A DNA stretch of 64,000 nt, taken from the NCBI RefSeq assembly GCF_022352215.1, contig NZ_JAKRWF010000002.1:558001-622000 (forward strand), given 5' to 3'. Source of the DNA: Flavihumibacter cheonanensis (GTDB taxonomy: Bacteria > Bacteroidota > Bacteroidia > Chitinophagales > Chitinophagaceae). Positions 27,975-35,506 of the stretch are shown here, piece after piece. Position numbers and translations under genes: made by a program. Each line of letters starts with the position of its first letter. Position 1 is the stretch's first letter. The notes under the pieces are model-generated. The model did not search any database, was not told where the DNA came from, and was given only the letters and a program-made list of their open reading frames with translations.

Positions 27975-28646
27975 ATGGCACAAGCAGTACCTGCAGAACA
28001 AAAATGGTGGAGTGGTGGAAAAAGCCCCTTCAACGTGGAGTATGGTAAACTGATGATGTGGTATTTCCTGATGAGTGATGCGTTCACCTTTGGTGCGTTT
28101 CTGATCTCTTATGGCACCATCCGTTTCGCCTCCAACTCATGGCCCGATCCCAATGAAGTTTTCCAGTCTTTTCCCGGTCTAGGAAACGGGCTTCCACTCA
28201 TGTTTGTGAGTTTAATGACCTTTATCCTGATTATCAGCTCTGTAACCATGGTATTGGCCGTACAGGCTGGTCATGCGATGGACAAGAAAGCAGTAGTAAG
28301 AAACCTGGTACTTACCATTATTGGAGGTATTGCATTTTTGAGCTGCCAGGCCTGGGAATGGACACATTTACACCATGAAGGTGCCTGGTGGGGAAGCAAT
28401 CCCTTCCTGAATGCAGATGGAACAAAAGCTACTACCAACTTTACCAATTTCTTTTTTACGATTACGGGATTCCATGGCTTTCACGTATTTAGCGGTGTGG
28501 TGATCAATATTATCATGCTGATCATGACTCTCAATAACGTATTTGAGCGGAAAGGTCATTACCTGATGATTGAAAAAGCGGGTTTATACTGGCACTTCGT
28601 GGACCTGGTGTGGGTGTTTGTATTTACTGTATTCTATCTCGTATAA
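27975..28646 (+). CDS. coxC: Cytochrome c oxidase subunit III, second copy
   Basis: 223 residues with five to six helices, starting with a short loop and KSPFNVEYGKLMMWYFLMSDA. The signature WEWTHLHHEG, ITGFHGFHVFSGVVINI and the end YWHFVDLVWVFVFTVFYLV are standard for subunit III. It contains the regions that bind lipid and border the D-channel entry. Followed after 19 nt by the subunit IV gene. Confidence 0.9.
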   Translation: MAQAVPAEQKWWSGGKSPFNVEYGKLMMWYFLMSDAFTFGAFLISYGTIRFASNSWPDPNEVFQSFPGLGNGLPLMFVSLMTFILIISSVTMVLAVQAGHAMDKKAVVRNLVLTIIGGIAFLSCQAWEWTHLHHEGAWWGSNPFLNADGTKATTNFTNFFFTITGFHGFHVFSGVVINIIMLIMTLNNVFERKGHYLMIEKAGLYWHFVDLVWVFVFTVFYLV

Positions 28647-28665
28647 CCATTTAAGAAACGCAATT

Positions 28666-29115
28666 ATGCATCAAGATAATAACACTGAAATCACCTTCCA
28701 TCATGAATATGATAGGGAGGCCAGCAGAAAAGAAGTAATTAAGATTACTGTAATCCTTTCTGTAATTACACTTATAGAACTGGCACTTGGCTTTTGGTTA
28801 TACCTGTCTCATCAGAGTCTGGGTCCGTTTATGGTTCACTTGATCAAGGGGGTGATTTTAATTCTCATGCTGGCTAAAGCCTTTTACATTGTTGCTTATT
28901 TCATGCACCTGAAGCATGAATTGCGCAACATGATTATGACAATTGTTGTTCCTTTGCTGCTCTTCGTTTGGTTTATCATTGCTTTCCTGGCGGATGGCAA
29001 TTCGTACCGGAATCTGAAGAATACCTATGATCCGTATCATAAGGAACAGAGCGAGACAAAAGTGCAAAAGACCGAACACGGTAGCAAGGAAACGGATACC
29101 AAAGTTGGACATTAA
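28666..29115 (+). CDS. Cytochrome c oxidase subunit IV-type protein (COX4_pro)
   Basis: 149 residues from ATG 28666; the longer frame from 28570 overlaps coxC. Three helices (about 26-46, 53-75, 82-103) with the segment KAFYIVAYFMHLKHELRNM typical for prokaryotic subunit IV. The C-terminus is charged (KETDTKVGH). It would stabilise the oxidase. A strong terminator follows at 29171. Confidence 0.85.
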   Translation: MHQDNNTEITFHHEYDREASRKEVIKITVILSVITLIELALGFWLYLSHQSLGPFMVHLIKGVILILMLAKAFYIVAYFMHLKHELRNMIMTIVVPLLLFVWFIIAFLADGNSYRNLKNTYDPYHKEQSETKVQKTEHGSKETDTKVGH

Positions 29116-29170
29116 GGTTTGAGGCGGATTAGATACTGACCAACAGGGTAATAACTTTATTAAACAACTG

Positions 29171-29197
29171 AACCATCCGCTGCTGCGGATGGTTTTT
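29171..29197 (+). terminator. Rho-independent terminator after subunit IV gene
   Basis: Stem ACCATCCGC / GCGGATGGT with a TGCT loop, then five T. The SCO gene begins 20 nt later, so its expression needs readthrough or a promoter within the hairpin region. Confidence 0.8.
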
Positions 29198-29216
29198 ACT
29201 ATTAATACTATCGGAT

Positions 29217-29936
29217 TTGAATAAAACAGCATTAGCAGGGATTTTTTTAGCGGTAATCGTTCCGGTGATCTGTTATTTTATCGTTGATCATTATAGTACA
29301 GATGCTGTGGATATGCCTCGCCGGTATTATGTGGATACTGTGCTGACCAAAGTTGAAGGCGGAAAAGAAATTACCGATACCGTTTGGCATAAAGTGGCTA
29401 ATATCCAGCTTACCAATCAGCTGGGAGAAGAAGTGAGTCTGGATGATATCCAGGGCAAAGTAATAGTAGCCAATTTTTTCTTTACCCGCTGCCCATCTAT
29501 TTGTCCGACTTTGACGGTCAATATGAAAAGATTGCAGAATGCATTAAAGCTGCAGGATGTTACCCGTAAAATTGATACCACTTTTGTTCAGTTTTTATCG
29601 TTCAGTGTGGATCCGGAGCGGGATTCGGCAGTACAATTAAAGAAGTTTGCGGACCGGTATGGAGTTAATCATGATGTGTGGTGGATGCTGACGGGAGATA
29701 AAAAAACCATTTATGATTTCGCTTTAAATGAAGTAAAGCTTTCTGCAATTGATGGAGAGGGAGTGGATTCGAATTTTATTCATACCGAAAAGTTTGTATT
29801 GATGGATCGGGATCGGGTAGTACGGGGTTATTACAATGGACTGGACAGTATGGCAATGGCTGACCTGGCTGGTGATATCGTGAAGATCTTCATCGAGAAG
29901 GACAAAAAGAAAAAACGAAATCTCTTTAGAAAATAG
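29217..29936 (+). CDS. SCO1/SenC copper chaperone for cytochrome oxidase
   Basis: 239 residues from a TTG start at 29217; this gives a membrane anchor (about 4-24), while the next in-frame Met is past it. The thioredoxin-like fold has the copper motif FFTRCPSICPTL and the distal His in FIHTEKFVLMD. SCO proteins deliver copper to CuA of subunit II, which fits the oxidase genes upstream. The sequence DITDTVWHKVANIQLTNQLGEE-like lead is the usual beta-hairpin before the redox motif. Confidence 0.88.
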   Translation: MNKTALAGIFLAVIVPVICYFIVDHYSTDAVDMPRRYYVDTVLTKVEGGKEITDTVWHKVANIQLTNQLGEEVSLDDIQGKVIVANFFFTRCPSICPTLTVNMKRLQNALKLQDVTRKIDTTFVQFLSFSVDPERDSAVQLKKFADRYGVNHDVWWMLTGDKKTIYDFALNEVKLSAIDGEGVDSNFIHTEKFVLMDRDRVVRGYYNGLDSMAMADLAGDIVKIFIEKDKKKKRNLFRK

Positions 29937-29941
29937 AAGTT

Positions 29942-30484
29942 ATGTTATCAGCAATGATCAAAAAGAATGATGTGACAGCAAAGTGGTTGATCGGATTGGT
30001 TTCTTTTGTTGTTTTTATTGCAGTGGTTATTTTGTCCAGGGTTAAACTGGATTTTCAACTTGGTTTCGATGTACATGTGTTTGCACGCATTAATGCCCTC
30101 CTGAACAGTGCTGTTGCAGTACTGCTGGTAGCTGCGCTTATTGCGGTGAAACAGAAAAAATTTCAATGGCATAAGCGGCTGATGTTCCTGGCGATTGGGC
30201 TATCTTCCTTATTCCTGATCTCCTATATTGCACATCACCTGCTGTCGGAGCAAACACTATATGGTGGTACGGGATGGATGCGGACTGTCTACTATTTTAT
30301 TCTTATTACTCATATTTTTCTGGCCGCCATCATACTTCCTTTTATTTTGTTTACTGCCTACCGGGCTATGATAGCAGAATGGCCGGCGCACAAAAAGATT
30401 GCGAGAATTACCTGGCCAATTTGGTTTTATGTAGCTGTAACCGGGGTGCTGGTATACCTGATGATCAACCCCTATTACACCTGA
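29942..30484 (+). CDS. DUF420 membrane protein (CtaM-like oxidase assembly factor)
   Basis: 180 residues with five membrane helices. HARINALLNSAVAVLLVAAL-like sequence (FARINALLNSAVAVLL), KRLMFLAIGLSSLFLISYIAHH and HIFLAAIILPFILF mark DUF420. Members such as CtaM are needed for maturation of heme-copper oxidases in Firmicutes. It starts 5 nt after the SCO gene, strongly suggesting that it serves the same oxidase. Confidence 0.82.
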   Translation: MLSAMIKKNDVTAKWLIGLVSFVVFIAVVILSRVKLDFQLGFDVHVFARINALLNSAVAVLLVAALIAVKQKKFQWHKRLMFLAIGLSSLFLISYIAHHLLSEQTLYGGTGWMRTVYYFILITHIFLAAIILPFILFTAYRAMIAEWPAHKKIARITWPIWFYVAVTGVLVYLMINPYYT

Positions 30485-30506
30485 GCGAAAACCTGTAAAT
30501 TGTGCC

Positions 30507-30980
30507 ATGAGCAAAGCAACTGCGCCCTCCATTTTCAGGGATCTTCAACATCTGTACAAGACGTTATTGTATGTGCTGGTATTATCCATGTTGGCAGCTT
30601 TTCTGTTGGTTCAGTTTAACATTATTGATCCTGTTGTAGATATTCCAACGGATCGGCTGCTGCAGGTTGTGGCTGTTTTGTATTGTTTCGCTGCTGTGTT
30701 TGCGGGATTGCAGTTGTTTCGCCGAAAGCTGGAACAGATCAAGACCAGTGACAGTACGGCCAGGGAAAAACTAAACCGATTCAAGTCTGCTTCCATTCTT
30801 CAATGGGGGCTGATGGAATCTGCGGCAATATTCAGTACACTTTGTTATCTGCTTACCGGTAACTGGGCTTTTCTAGCATTGTCCTTTACGCTCCTGGTTA
30901 TATTTGGAGGGTTGAATCCTTTCAAACATAAAGTGATGATTCAATTGCGTCTTAGTGAGCAGGAAGTGGCGGGTTTGTAA
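30507..30980 (+). CDS. Hypothetical membrane protein
   Basis: 157 residues with four hydrophobic helices (about 19-38, 48-69, 99-117, 120-139) and charged loops. I do not recognise a family. It is the last gene of the plus-strand respiratory block, 22 nt after the DUF420 gene, and ends 3 nt from the convergent alkyltransferase-like gene. A link to the oxidase is only by position. Confidence 0.6.
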   Translation: MSKATAPSIFRDLQHLYKTLLYVLVLSMLAAFLLVQFNIIDPVVDIPTDRLLQVVAVLYCFAAVFAGLQLFRRKLEQIKTSDSTAREKLNRFKSASILQWGLMESAAIFSTLCYLLTGNWAFLALSFTLLVIFGGLNPFKHKVMIQLRLSEQEVAGL

Positions 30981-30983
30981 AAT

Positions 30984-31397
30984 TTAGAGTTCCTCTGCCG
31001 GATCCCAGAATACTTTGCTGAAGTTCTGAATGGTATCGTTTAGTACTGTGATACCTTCTTTTTCGAGTAACTCCTGCATGCGAGTGGGAGTTGGAAAATG
31101 TGCTTTACCGGATAATTGTCCATTTCTGTTTACTACCCGCTGAGCGGGAATTTTTCGATCGGAAAGAAAGGATCCATTAAGTGCCCACCCAACCATTCTT
31201 GCAGATAGTCCTGAGCCAAGACTGCGGGCAATCGCACCATATGTAGTAACTCTGCCTTTGGGGATCTGCTCTACCAGGTCATATACCTGTTCAAAGAATG
31301 AGACGGATTTTTTTCCGGAGGGATCAACTTGTTTGAGTTTGTCTCCCTTGCTGGATTTGGTGGTTGCTGATCTATTTTTCTTTTTCGGACTGGCCAT
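30984..31397 (-). CDS. Alkyltransferase-like protein (MGMT family, no active cysteine)
   Basis: 137 residues. The DNA-binding winged helix of the Ada/MGMT family is clear (VYDLVEQIPKGRVTTYGAIA, ARMVGWALNG). In true methyltransferases the next motif is PCHRV; here it reads IPAQRVVNRNG, so the acceptor Cys is Ala and the His is Gln. This places it in the ATL group, which binds O6-alkylguanine and hands it to nucleotide excision repair. A Lys/Ser-rich N-terminus (1-28) precedes the domain. Start overlaps the end of the DUF5522 gene by 26 nt. Confidence 0.85.
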   Translation of the reverse strand: MASPKKKNRSATTKSSKGDKLKQVDPSGKKSVSFFEQVYDLVEQIPKGRVTTYGAIARSLGSGLSARMVGWALNGSFLSDRKIPAQRVVNRNGQLSGKAHFPTPTRMQELLEKEGITVLNDTIQNFSKVFWDPAEEL

Positions 31398-31584
31398 GGC
31401 TGGAATCCCGGTTTAATCGAAGTTGCGATCTTTTTGGCTCCGGAACATTAATATAATCAAAAGGGCAATGCAAACAGCCGTTACCACAGCAGAAGCCTTT
31501 GTCAAGATGGTATTTCGCTGTTAATACGACGAAACCGGATTCGTTATAATAAAAATCTTCGCCTTCAATCAGTTGCTTTTTCAT
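31372..31584 (-). CDS. DUF5522 small protein
   Basis: 70 residues from ATG 31584 (MKKQLIEGEDFYYN); the upstream Met at 31617 lies deeper in trmB. The core VLTAKYHLDKGFCCGNGCLHCPFDY has four cysteines in the DUF5522 pattern and may bind metal. It overlaps trmB upstream (about 20 nt) and the ATL gene downstream (26 nt), so translation of the three is likely coupled. Confidence 0.8.
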   Translation of the reverse strand: MKKQLIEGEDFYYNESGFVVLTAKYHLDKGFCCGNGCLHCPFDYINVPEPKRSQLRLNRDSSHGQSEKEK

Positions 31585-32275
31585 GTTCAAAAACCAGGTC
31601 GTGTAGCTTTTCATCAAAATCCGGCAGTATGGTAGCCGGTAGACGGAAAGCCAGGTAATGAATGCGGTTGCTTTGAGCGATATCCAGTCCTTCGTAATGC
31701 GTTTTAATTTTCAATTCCGGGCTGATATCCGGCAGAGCATAGAGATCGTCTGTTTTGTTAACAAGCTCAAGCCCATAGAGTTCAATAACCCATAAAGTAA
31801 ATTGGAATAGTACAGGGGAATCTGTTTTCAGGTGAATGAGTCCGCCGGGTTTCAATAATTGCTGGTATTTGCGGAGGAATTTCGGGTGAGTAAGTCGCTT
31901 GGTGTGACGTGAACGTCTCAACTGCGGGTCCGGGAAAGTGATCCAGATCTCAGAAACTTCTGCAGGAGCAAAATAGTTGGTAATCTGATCGATCTTGGTT
32001 CTAAGGAAGGCGGCATTGGTCTGGTTGTTATCAAGACATTTTTTTGCTCCAATGTAAATGCGGTTGCCCTTCACATCAATACCAATGAAATTCTGGCTTG
32101 GGTGCAGCGCAGATAATCCAACCGTATACTCGCCTTTTCCACAGGCAAGTTCCAGGACAAGGGGATTGGTATTGCCGAAATGTGCTGACCACTTACCAGC
32201 CATTCCTTCAGGATATTGGAAAACATTGGAAAAACTTTTGATAGCTTCAAAACGGATGAGTTTTTTTTGTCCCAT
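31565..32275 (-). CDS. trmB: tRNA (guanine-N7-)-methyltransferase
   Basis: 236 residues from ATG 32275 (MGQKKLIRFEAIKSFSN). The frame stays open 49 codons further upstream, but that part is a Pro/Ser translation of the purine-rich repeat. The SAM motif VLELACGKGEY, IGIDVKGNR and the family motif WITFPDPQLRRSRHTKRLT identify TrmB, which methylates G46 of tRNA. The -7 box 6 nt ahead of the ATG suggests a leaderless or nearly leaderless mRNA. Confidence 0.9.
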   Translation of the reverse strand: MGQKKLIRFEAIKSFSNVFQYPEGMAGKWSAHFGNTNPLVLELACGKGEYTVGLSALHPSQNFIGIDVKGNRIYIGAKKCLDNNQTNAAFLRTKIDQITNYFAPAEVSEIWITFPDPQLRRSRHTKRLTHPKFLRKYQQLLKPGGLIHLKTDSPVLFQFTLWVIELYGLELVNKTDDLYALPDISPELKIKTHYEGLDIAQSNRIHYLAFRLPATILPDFDEKLHDLVFEHEKATD

Positions 32276-32280
32276 ACCGG

Positions 32281-32288
32281 CAAAGATA
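32281..32288 (-). promoter_or_regulatory. Bacteroidota -7 box (TATCTTTG) directly before trmB
   Basis: Minus-strand TATCTTTG, an exact TAnnTTTG, ending 6 nt from the trmB ATG at 32275. Its -33 region would lie in the purine-rich repeat and has no TTTG. Confidence 0.45.
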
Positions 32289-32388
32289 GGAAGGGAAGGA
32301 ATGGAAGAGGAGACAAAGGATACGGGAGACAAAGGGGGAAGGGAAGATGGAGGAAAGGAAGAAAGGGAGGAGTGGAGGAAGGGGGGAT
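32285..32388 (+). repeat. Purine-rich repeat, copy 3
   Basis: About 100 nt of plus-strand purines with GGAATGGAAGAGGAGACAAAGG, GGGAGACAAAGGGGG and GGAGGAAAGGAAGAAAGGGAGG-type units. It fills the space between trmB and the divergent phosphatase gene. Confidence 0.65.
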
Positions 32389-32451
32389 TAAGTTTTCGTG
32401 AAATGAGGTGTGTTGGGCGCAATTTGCGAATAGGTGAAGGATTGCATTCAG

Positions 32452-32459
32452 TACATTTG
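32452..32459 (+). promoter_or_regulatory. Bacteroidota -7 box (TACATTTG) before the phosphatase-family gene
   Basis: Exact TAnnTTTG 22 nt before ATG 32482. A TTTG at 32423-32426 is 25 nt upstream, longer than the usual 19-21. Confidence 0.4.
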
Positions 32460-32481
32460 GTAACACTAAACCCGGTAGCAA

Positions 32482-33576
32482 ATGAAAAAGGCTGGATTAT
32501 TGGTATACCTTTTATTGTTGTTGCTTGTTAACATACAGGCTCAATCCAAGATTGAAAATGTTATCCTAATTACTACTGATGGACTGCGGTGGCAGGAAGT
32601 ATTCCAGGGAATGGATCCTGTGCTGGCAAATGACCGTGCCTTTAACCAGGGCGACAGCGCTGATATTTACAAAGCGTATTGGGCTGCGGACGCGGTTGAA
32701 AGAAGGACTAAACTGATGCCTTTTTTCTGGTCAATCATAGCACAAAATGGACAACTATATGGAAACCGTGCCTATGGTAATAAGGTGAATAATTCAAATC
32801 CGCACTGGTTCTCCTATCCTGGTTATAGTGAGATACTTACCGGTTATGGAGATGAGAAGATCAATTCAAATGATTTTCCTCCGAATCCTCATGTTACCGT
32901 GTTGGAATTTCTGCACAAGCAGCCGGCTTTTAAAAATAAAATTGCAGTATTCGGGGCCTGGGATGCATTTGATCGCATTGTAAATGAACAGCGCTCAGGC
33001 ATTCCTGTTATAAGTGCATTTGATCCGGTTGGTGGAAGCAAACCAACAGCAACTGAACAGCTGATCAATCAAATGCAAAAAGATGTGTTTAAGCCCTGGG
33101 ATCTGCATGAATGCCTGGATGTATTTACACATTTTGCAGCGATGGAAAACCTGAAAGTACGTAAACCAAAAGTGATGCAAATCTCTTATGGTGAAACAGA
33201 TGAGTGGGCCCATGCCGGGATGTATAAGAACTACCTTAATGCTGCCCATATGGTTGACAAATGGATTGGGGATATCTGGAACTATGTTCAATCAGATCCG
33301 CATTATAAAAACAAAACTGCCATCATCATTACAACAGATCATGGAAGGGGTGATGAGGTTAAAGAAGAGTGGAAACACCATGGTAGCAAAATCGTAGGTG
33401 CAGATGAAATCTGGATAGCTGTATTGGCACCCGGTATCCCTGCAAAAGGAGAAGTAAAACAACCGTTGCAGTTATATCAGCAACAGGTTGCGCAGACAGT
33501 TGCGAATTTTTTGGGTCAGACTTATACTGCAACTCATCCCATTGCACCAGCAGTGAAAGAAATCTGGGAAAAGTAA
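32482..33576 (+). CDS. Secreted alkaline phosphatase superfamily protein
   Basis: 364 residues with a signal peptide (ending NIQAQ). The metal and nucleophile site ILITTDGLRWQEVF, the motif GETDEWAHAGMYKNYL, AIIITTDHGRG and KHHGSK are those of the alkaline phosphatase/phosphodiesterase/phosphoglyceromutase superfamily. Bacteroidota homologues are often annotated as phosphoglyceromutase, but the secreted form here suggests an outer hydrolase of phosphate or sulfate esters. Substrate unknown. It ends exactly at the base before the convergent gene at 33577. Confidence 0.78.
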   Translation: MKKAGLLVYLLLLLLVNIQAQSKIENVILITTDGLRWQEVFQGMDPVLANDRAFNQGDSADIYKAYWAADAVERRTKLMPFFWSIIAQNGQLYGNRAYGNKVNNSNPHWFSYPGYSEILTGYGDEKINSNDFPPNPHVTVLEFLHKQPAFKNKIAVFGAWDAFDRIVNEQRSGIPVISAFDPVGGSKPTATEQLINQMQKDVFKPWDLHECLDVFTHFAAMENLKVRKPKVMQISYGETDEWAHAGMYKNYLNAAHMVDKWIGDIWNYVQSDPHYKNKTAIIITTDHGRGDEVKEEWKHHGSKIVGADEIWIAVLAPGIPAKGEVKQPLQLYQQQVAQTVANFLGQTYTATHPIAPAVKEIWEK

Positions 33577-33912
33577 TCAACGTTTTAAACTGTTGACAGA
33601 CTGAATTTCGATATTAACCAGGGCTGATTTACCGTTCCTGGAATGAATGGTGGATCGTCCGTTAATGACTACCAGCATCCTGGAATCCGGAGTAAGAAAA
33701 TGAGCAAAGACCTCAAGAGGTCTCTGCTCATTTTTATATAAGAACTGATCGTCCTGTACTTCGGCCTGAAGGATGTTGGAATCCTGCAGATTAAAATCCT
33801 TTATTATGGTGCGCAGAACCAGATCAGGGTACTGCGAAACAGCTTCCTTGAGTGTACCGATACTGCAATTTTTGAGAGCTGAAAGAATGCTATGTTTTTT
33901 ATAAACTGTCAT
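33577..33912 (-). CDS. Hypothetical protein
   Basis: 111 residues, soluble, no signal peptide. The sequence is mixed alpha/beta (LKNCSIGTLKEAVSQYP, FLTPDSRMLVVINGRSTIHSRNG) and not recognised. It starts 6 nt after the stop of the OmpA-like lipoprotein gene, in the same operon, and its stop meets that of the convergent phosphatase gene with no gap. Confidence 0.5.
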   Translation of the reverse strand: MTVYKKHSILSALKNCSIGTLKEAVSQYPDLVLRTIIKDFNLQDSNILQAEVQDDQFLYKNEQRPLEVFAHFLTPDSRMLVVINGRSTIHSRNGKSALVNIEIQSVNSLKR

Positions 33913-33918
33913 ACTGGT

Positions 33919-34611
33919 TTATTTTGTGGCTTCTTTCTTAGCATCCTCTACCATTTTTTCATTGGCATAGATGGCAAACTCAACCCTCCTGTTTTTTGCC
34001 CTGTTTTCTTCGGTACTGTTATCAAATTTTGGCTGGTCTTCACCATACCAGGATGTACGTATCCGTTTGCCTTTAATATCTTTTTGTTCAAGATAAGAAG
34101 CGACAGACTGCGCCCTTTGTCTGGAGAGCCGATCATTATATGAATGGCTTCCCTTATCATCTGTATGACCCTCAATAAGAATATAGGTATCAGGGTATTT
34201 CTTCAGGATCTCAGACAGATCGGCAATTCTTTCAGATGCTACACCTGTAAGATTGGACTGGTCAAAACCGAAGAGTACTCCTGAGTCGAAGGTTACATTA
34301 ATACCTTCACCTACTCGTTTAACTTCTGCACCAGGAATTTTTTCAATCTCTTCTGCCTGTTTATCCATTTTCCGACCAATAATACCGCCGGTTACACCGC
34401 CAACTGCAGCCCCAATTATGGCGCCGACTGCAGTATTACCTGCAGCTTTTCCAACGCCTGCACCCAGTACAGCACCACCAGCTGCTCCGATGGCTACTCC
34501 TTTCTGTGTTTTATTCATGGATTTACATCCTATGGTTGTTGCACTCACGAGGCTGAACGCAGCTGCAGCCCATGCAACCTGCCTTATTTTTTTTCCTATG
34601 TTATAGTTCAT
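33919..34611 (-). CDS. OmpA-family lipoprotein with glycine zipper
   Basis: 230 residues. Lipobox TTIGC about residue 29. A glycine-zipper segment (about 38-83, GVAIGAAGGAVLGAGVGKAAG) can span or associate with a membrane. The C-terminal OmpA domain (about 105-215) contains LIEGHTDDKGSHSYND and SRQRAQSVASYL, where Asp and Arg bind peptidoglycan. It probably ties the envelope to the cell wall. Operon with the genes at 34643 (31 nt upstream) and 33577. Confidence 0.88.
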   Translation of the reverse strand: MNYNIGKKIRQVAWAAAAFSLVSATTIGCKSMNKTQKGVAIGAAGGAVLGAGVGKAAGNTAVGAIIGAAVGGVTGGIIGRKMDKQAEEIEKIPGAEVKRVGEGINVTFDSGVLFGFDQSNLTGVASERIADLSEILKKYPDTYILIEGHTDDKGSHSYNDRLSRQRAQSVASYLEQKDIKGKRIRTSWYGEDQPKFDNSTEENRAKNRRVEFAIYANEKMVEDAKKEATK

Positions 34612-34642
34612 ATGGTATAGTATAACGTTAATAAATATGCGA

Positions 34643-35278
34643 TTACTGAACTTTTCCGATGCCGAAGCTTACACCTACGTTGATTCCGATATTTCTGTTT
34701 TTCTGATCAACGGAAGCTGCCTCAAGTACGTCAGTTAATCCATGATAGTAGTTCAGATCAACGTTTAGCCAGGTGCGTTCAACCAATCGGTAGTTAAATC
34801 CTGCACTGGCAGCTACTCCCAGATCAACTGATTTAGCAAAATCGGAGGCGTTGGTTTCAACAGTTGTTTTAGTATCGCCTGCAATGGTAGTTGCTTCGTT
34901 TTTACCTCCAACTAGAAAACCAACAGAGGGGCCCACCGTTAATTTGGGTCTGAAAGCGTTTCCGCGTTCACCAAAAAAGTACATGACTTTAACTGGAACA
35001 CGTACATAGTCGAGTCGCGTAGTGCTGGTAAAATTGGCTGTGGAAGTTTTTCCCCCTTCTATGGACCATTTAAGGTCTGCGCCAAATCCCCAGTTTGTTT
35101 CTGTACTGTAGGTTAAACTTAGGCCCAGGTTACCAGCTGGCTGATAGCGGCTATTCGTTGAATTGGAAAGCCAGGTATGGCCAAATCCGGCAGTTCCGCC
35201 GAGAGATAGATTGTCTTGTGCAAATATGCTACCGCTGATGGTAAGTGCAGCAAGGGTAATGCGGATGCTTTTTTTCAT
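34643..35278 (-). CDS. Outer-membrane beta-barrel protein (PorT-like)
   Basis: 211 residues. Signal peptide MKKSIRITLAALTISGSIFAQ, then an eight-strand barrel-like sequence with GTAGFGHTWLSNSTNSRY, LDYVRVPVKVMYFFGER, and LTVGPSVGFLVGG, ending GVSFGIGKVQ. This is the outer_membrane_beta-barrel_2 (PorT) type common in Bacteroidota. It precedes the OmpA-like lipoprotein. The upstream region has a heptad repeat, a terminator-like hairpin and a possible leader peptide. Confidence 0.8.
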   Translation of the reverse strand: MKKSIRITLAALTISGSIFAQDNLSLGGTAGFGHTWLSNSTNSRYQPAGNLGLSLTYSTETNWGFGADLKWSIEGGKTSTANFTSTTRLDYVRVPVKVMYFFGERGNAFRPKLTVGPSVGFLVGGKNEATTIAGDTKTTVETNASDFAKSVDLGVAASAGFNYRLVERTWLNVDLNYYHGLTDVLEAASVDQKNRNIGINVGVSFGIGKVQ

Positions 35279-35322
35279 GTTCTGAAGTTTTTCAGGGCAT
35301 GAAAAAAAATTATGCCAGGGAG

Positions 35323-35363
35323 GAAGTGAGACGTGAGATGTGAGACGTCAGAAGTGAGAAATG
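35323..35363 (+). repeat. Heptanucleotide tandem repeat, copy 3
   Basis: Units GAAGTGA, GACGTGA, GATGTGA, GACGTCA, GAAGTGA, then GAAATGA. Lies between the beta-barrel gene start and the hairpin at 35364. Confidence 0.85.
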
Positions 35364-35392
35364 AAAAAAGCCCCTCAGTGAACGGAGGGGCT
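35364..35392 (-). terminator. Rho-independent terminator or attenuator hairpin before the beta-barrel gene
   Basis: On the minus strand AGCCCCTC, loop CGTTCACT, GAGGGGCT and then six T. It stands 86 nt upstream of the gene at 35278. It may end a short transcript or attenuate that gene. Confidence 0.75.
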
Positions 35393-35417
35393 ACCTAACA
35401 GCTGTAAACACACACAT
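35391..35417 (-). other. Possible leader peptide (8 codons and stop)
   Basis: Minus-strand ATG at 35417 reads M-C-V-F-T-A-V-R and a TAG whose bases form the foot of the hairpin at 35364-35392. This is attenuator-like geometry. No ribosome site is seen, so it may be chance. Confidence 0.25.
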
Positions 35418-35470
35418 GAGAAAAAACTGTGTGTACCAATGGCATGCAATCGAAACCGATGCGACGGTAC

Positions 35471-35500
35471 AAAAAAATCCCGCGTTTAGGCCGGGATTTT
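35471..35500 (-). terminator. Rho-independent terminator of the tandem tRNA-like RNAs
   Basis: Minus-strand ATCCCG, nine-base loop, CGGGAT and seven T. It lies just after the 3' end of the RNA at 35507. Confidence 0.8.
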
Positions 35501-35506
35501 AAAATG

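Noticed and set aside
32276-32422. N-terminal extension of TrmB
   Set aside because: The 49 codons are a Pro/Ser translation of the purine-rich repeat; MGQKKLIRFEAI at 32275 is the natural start.
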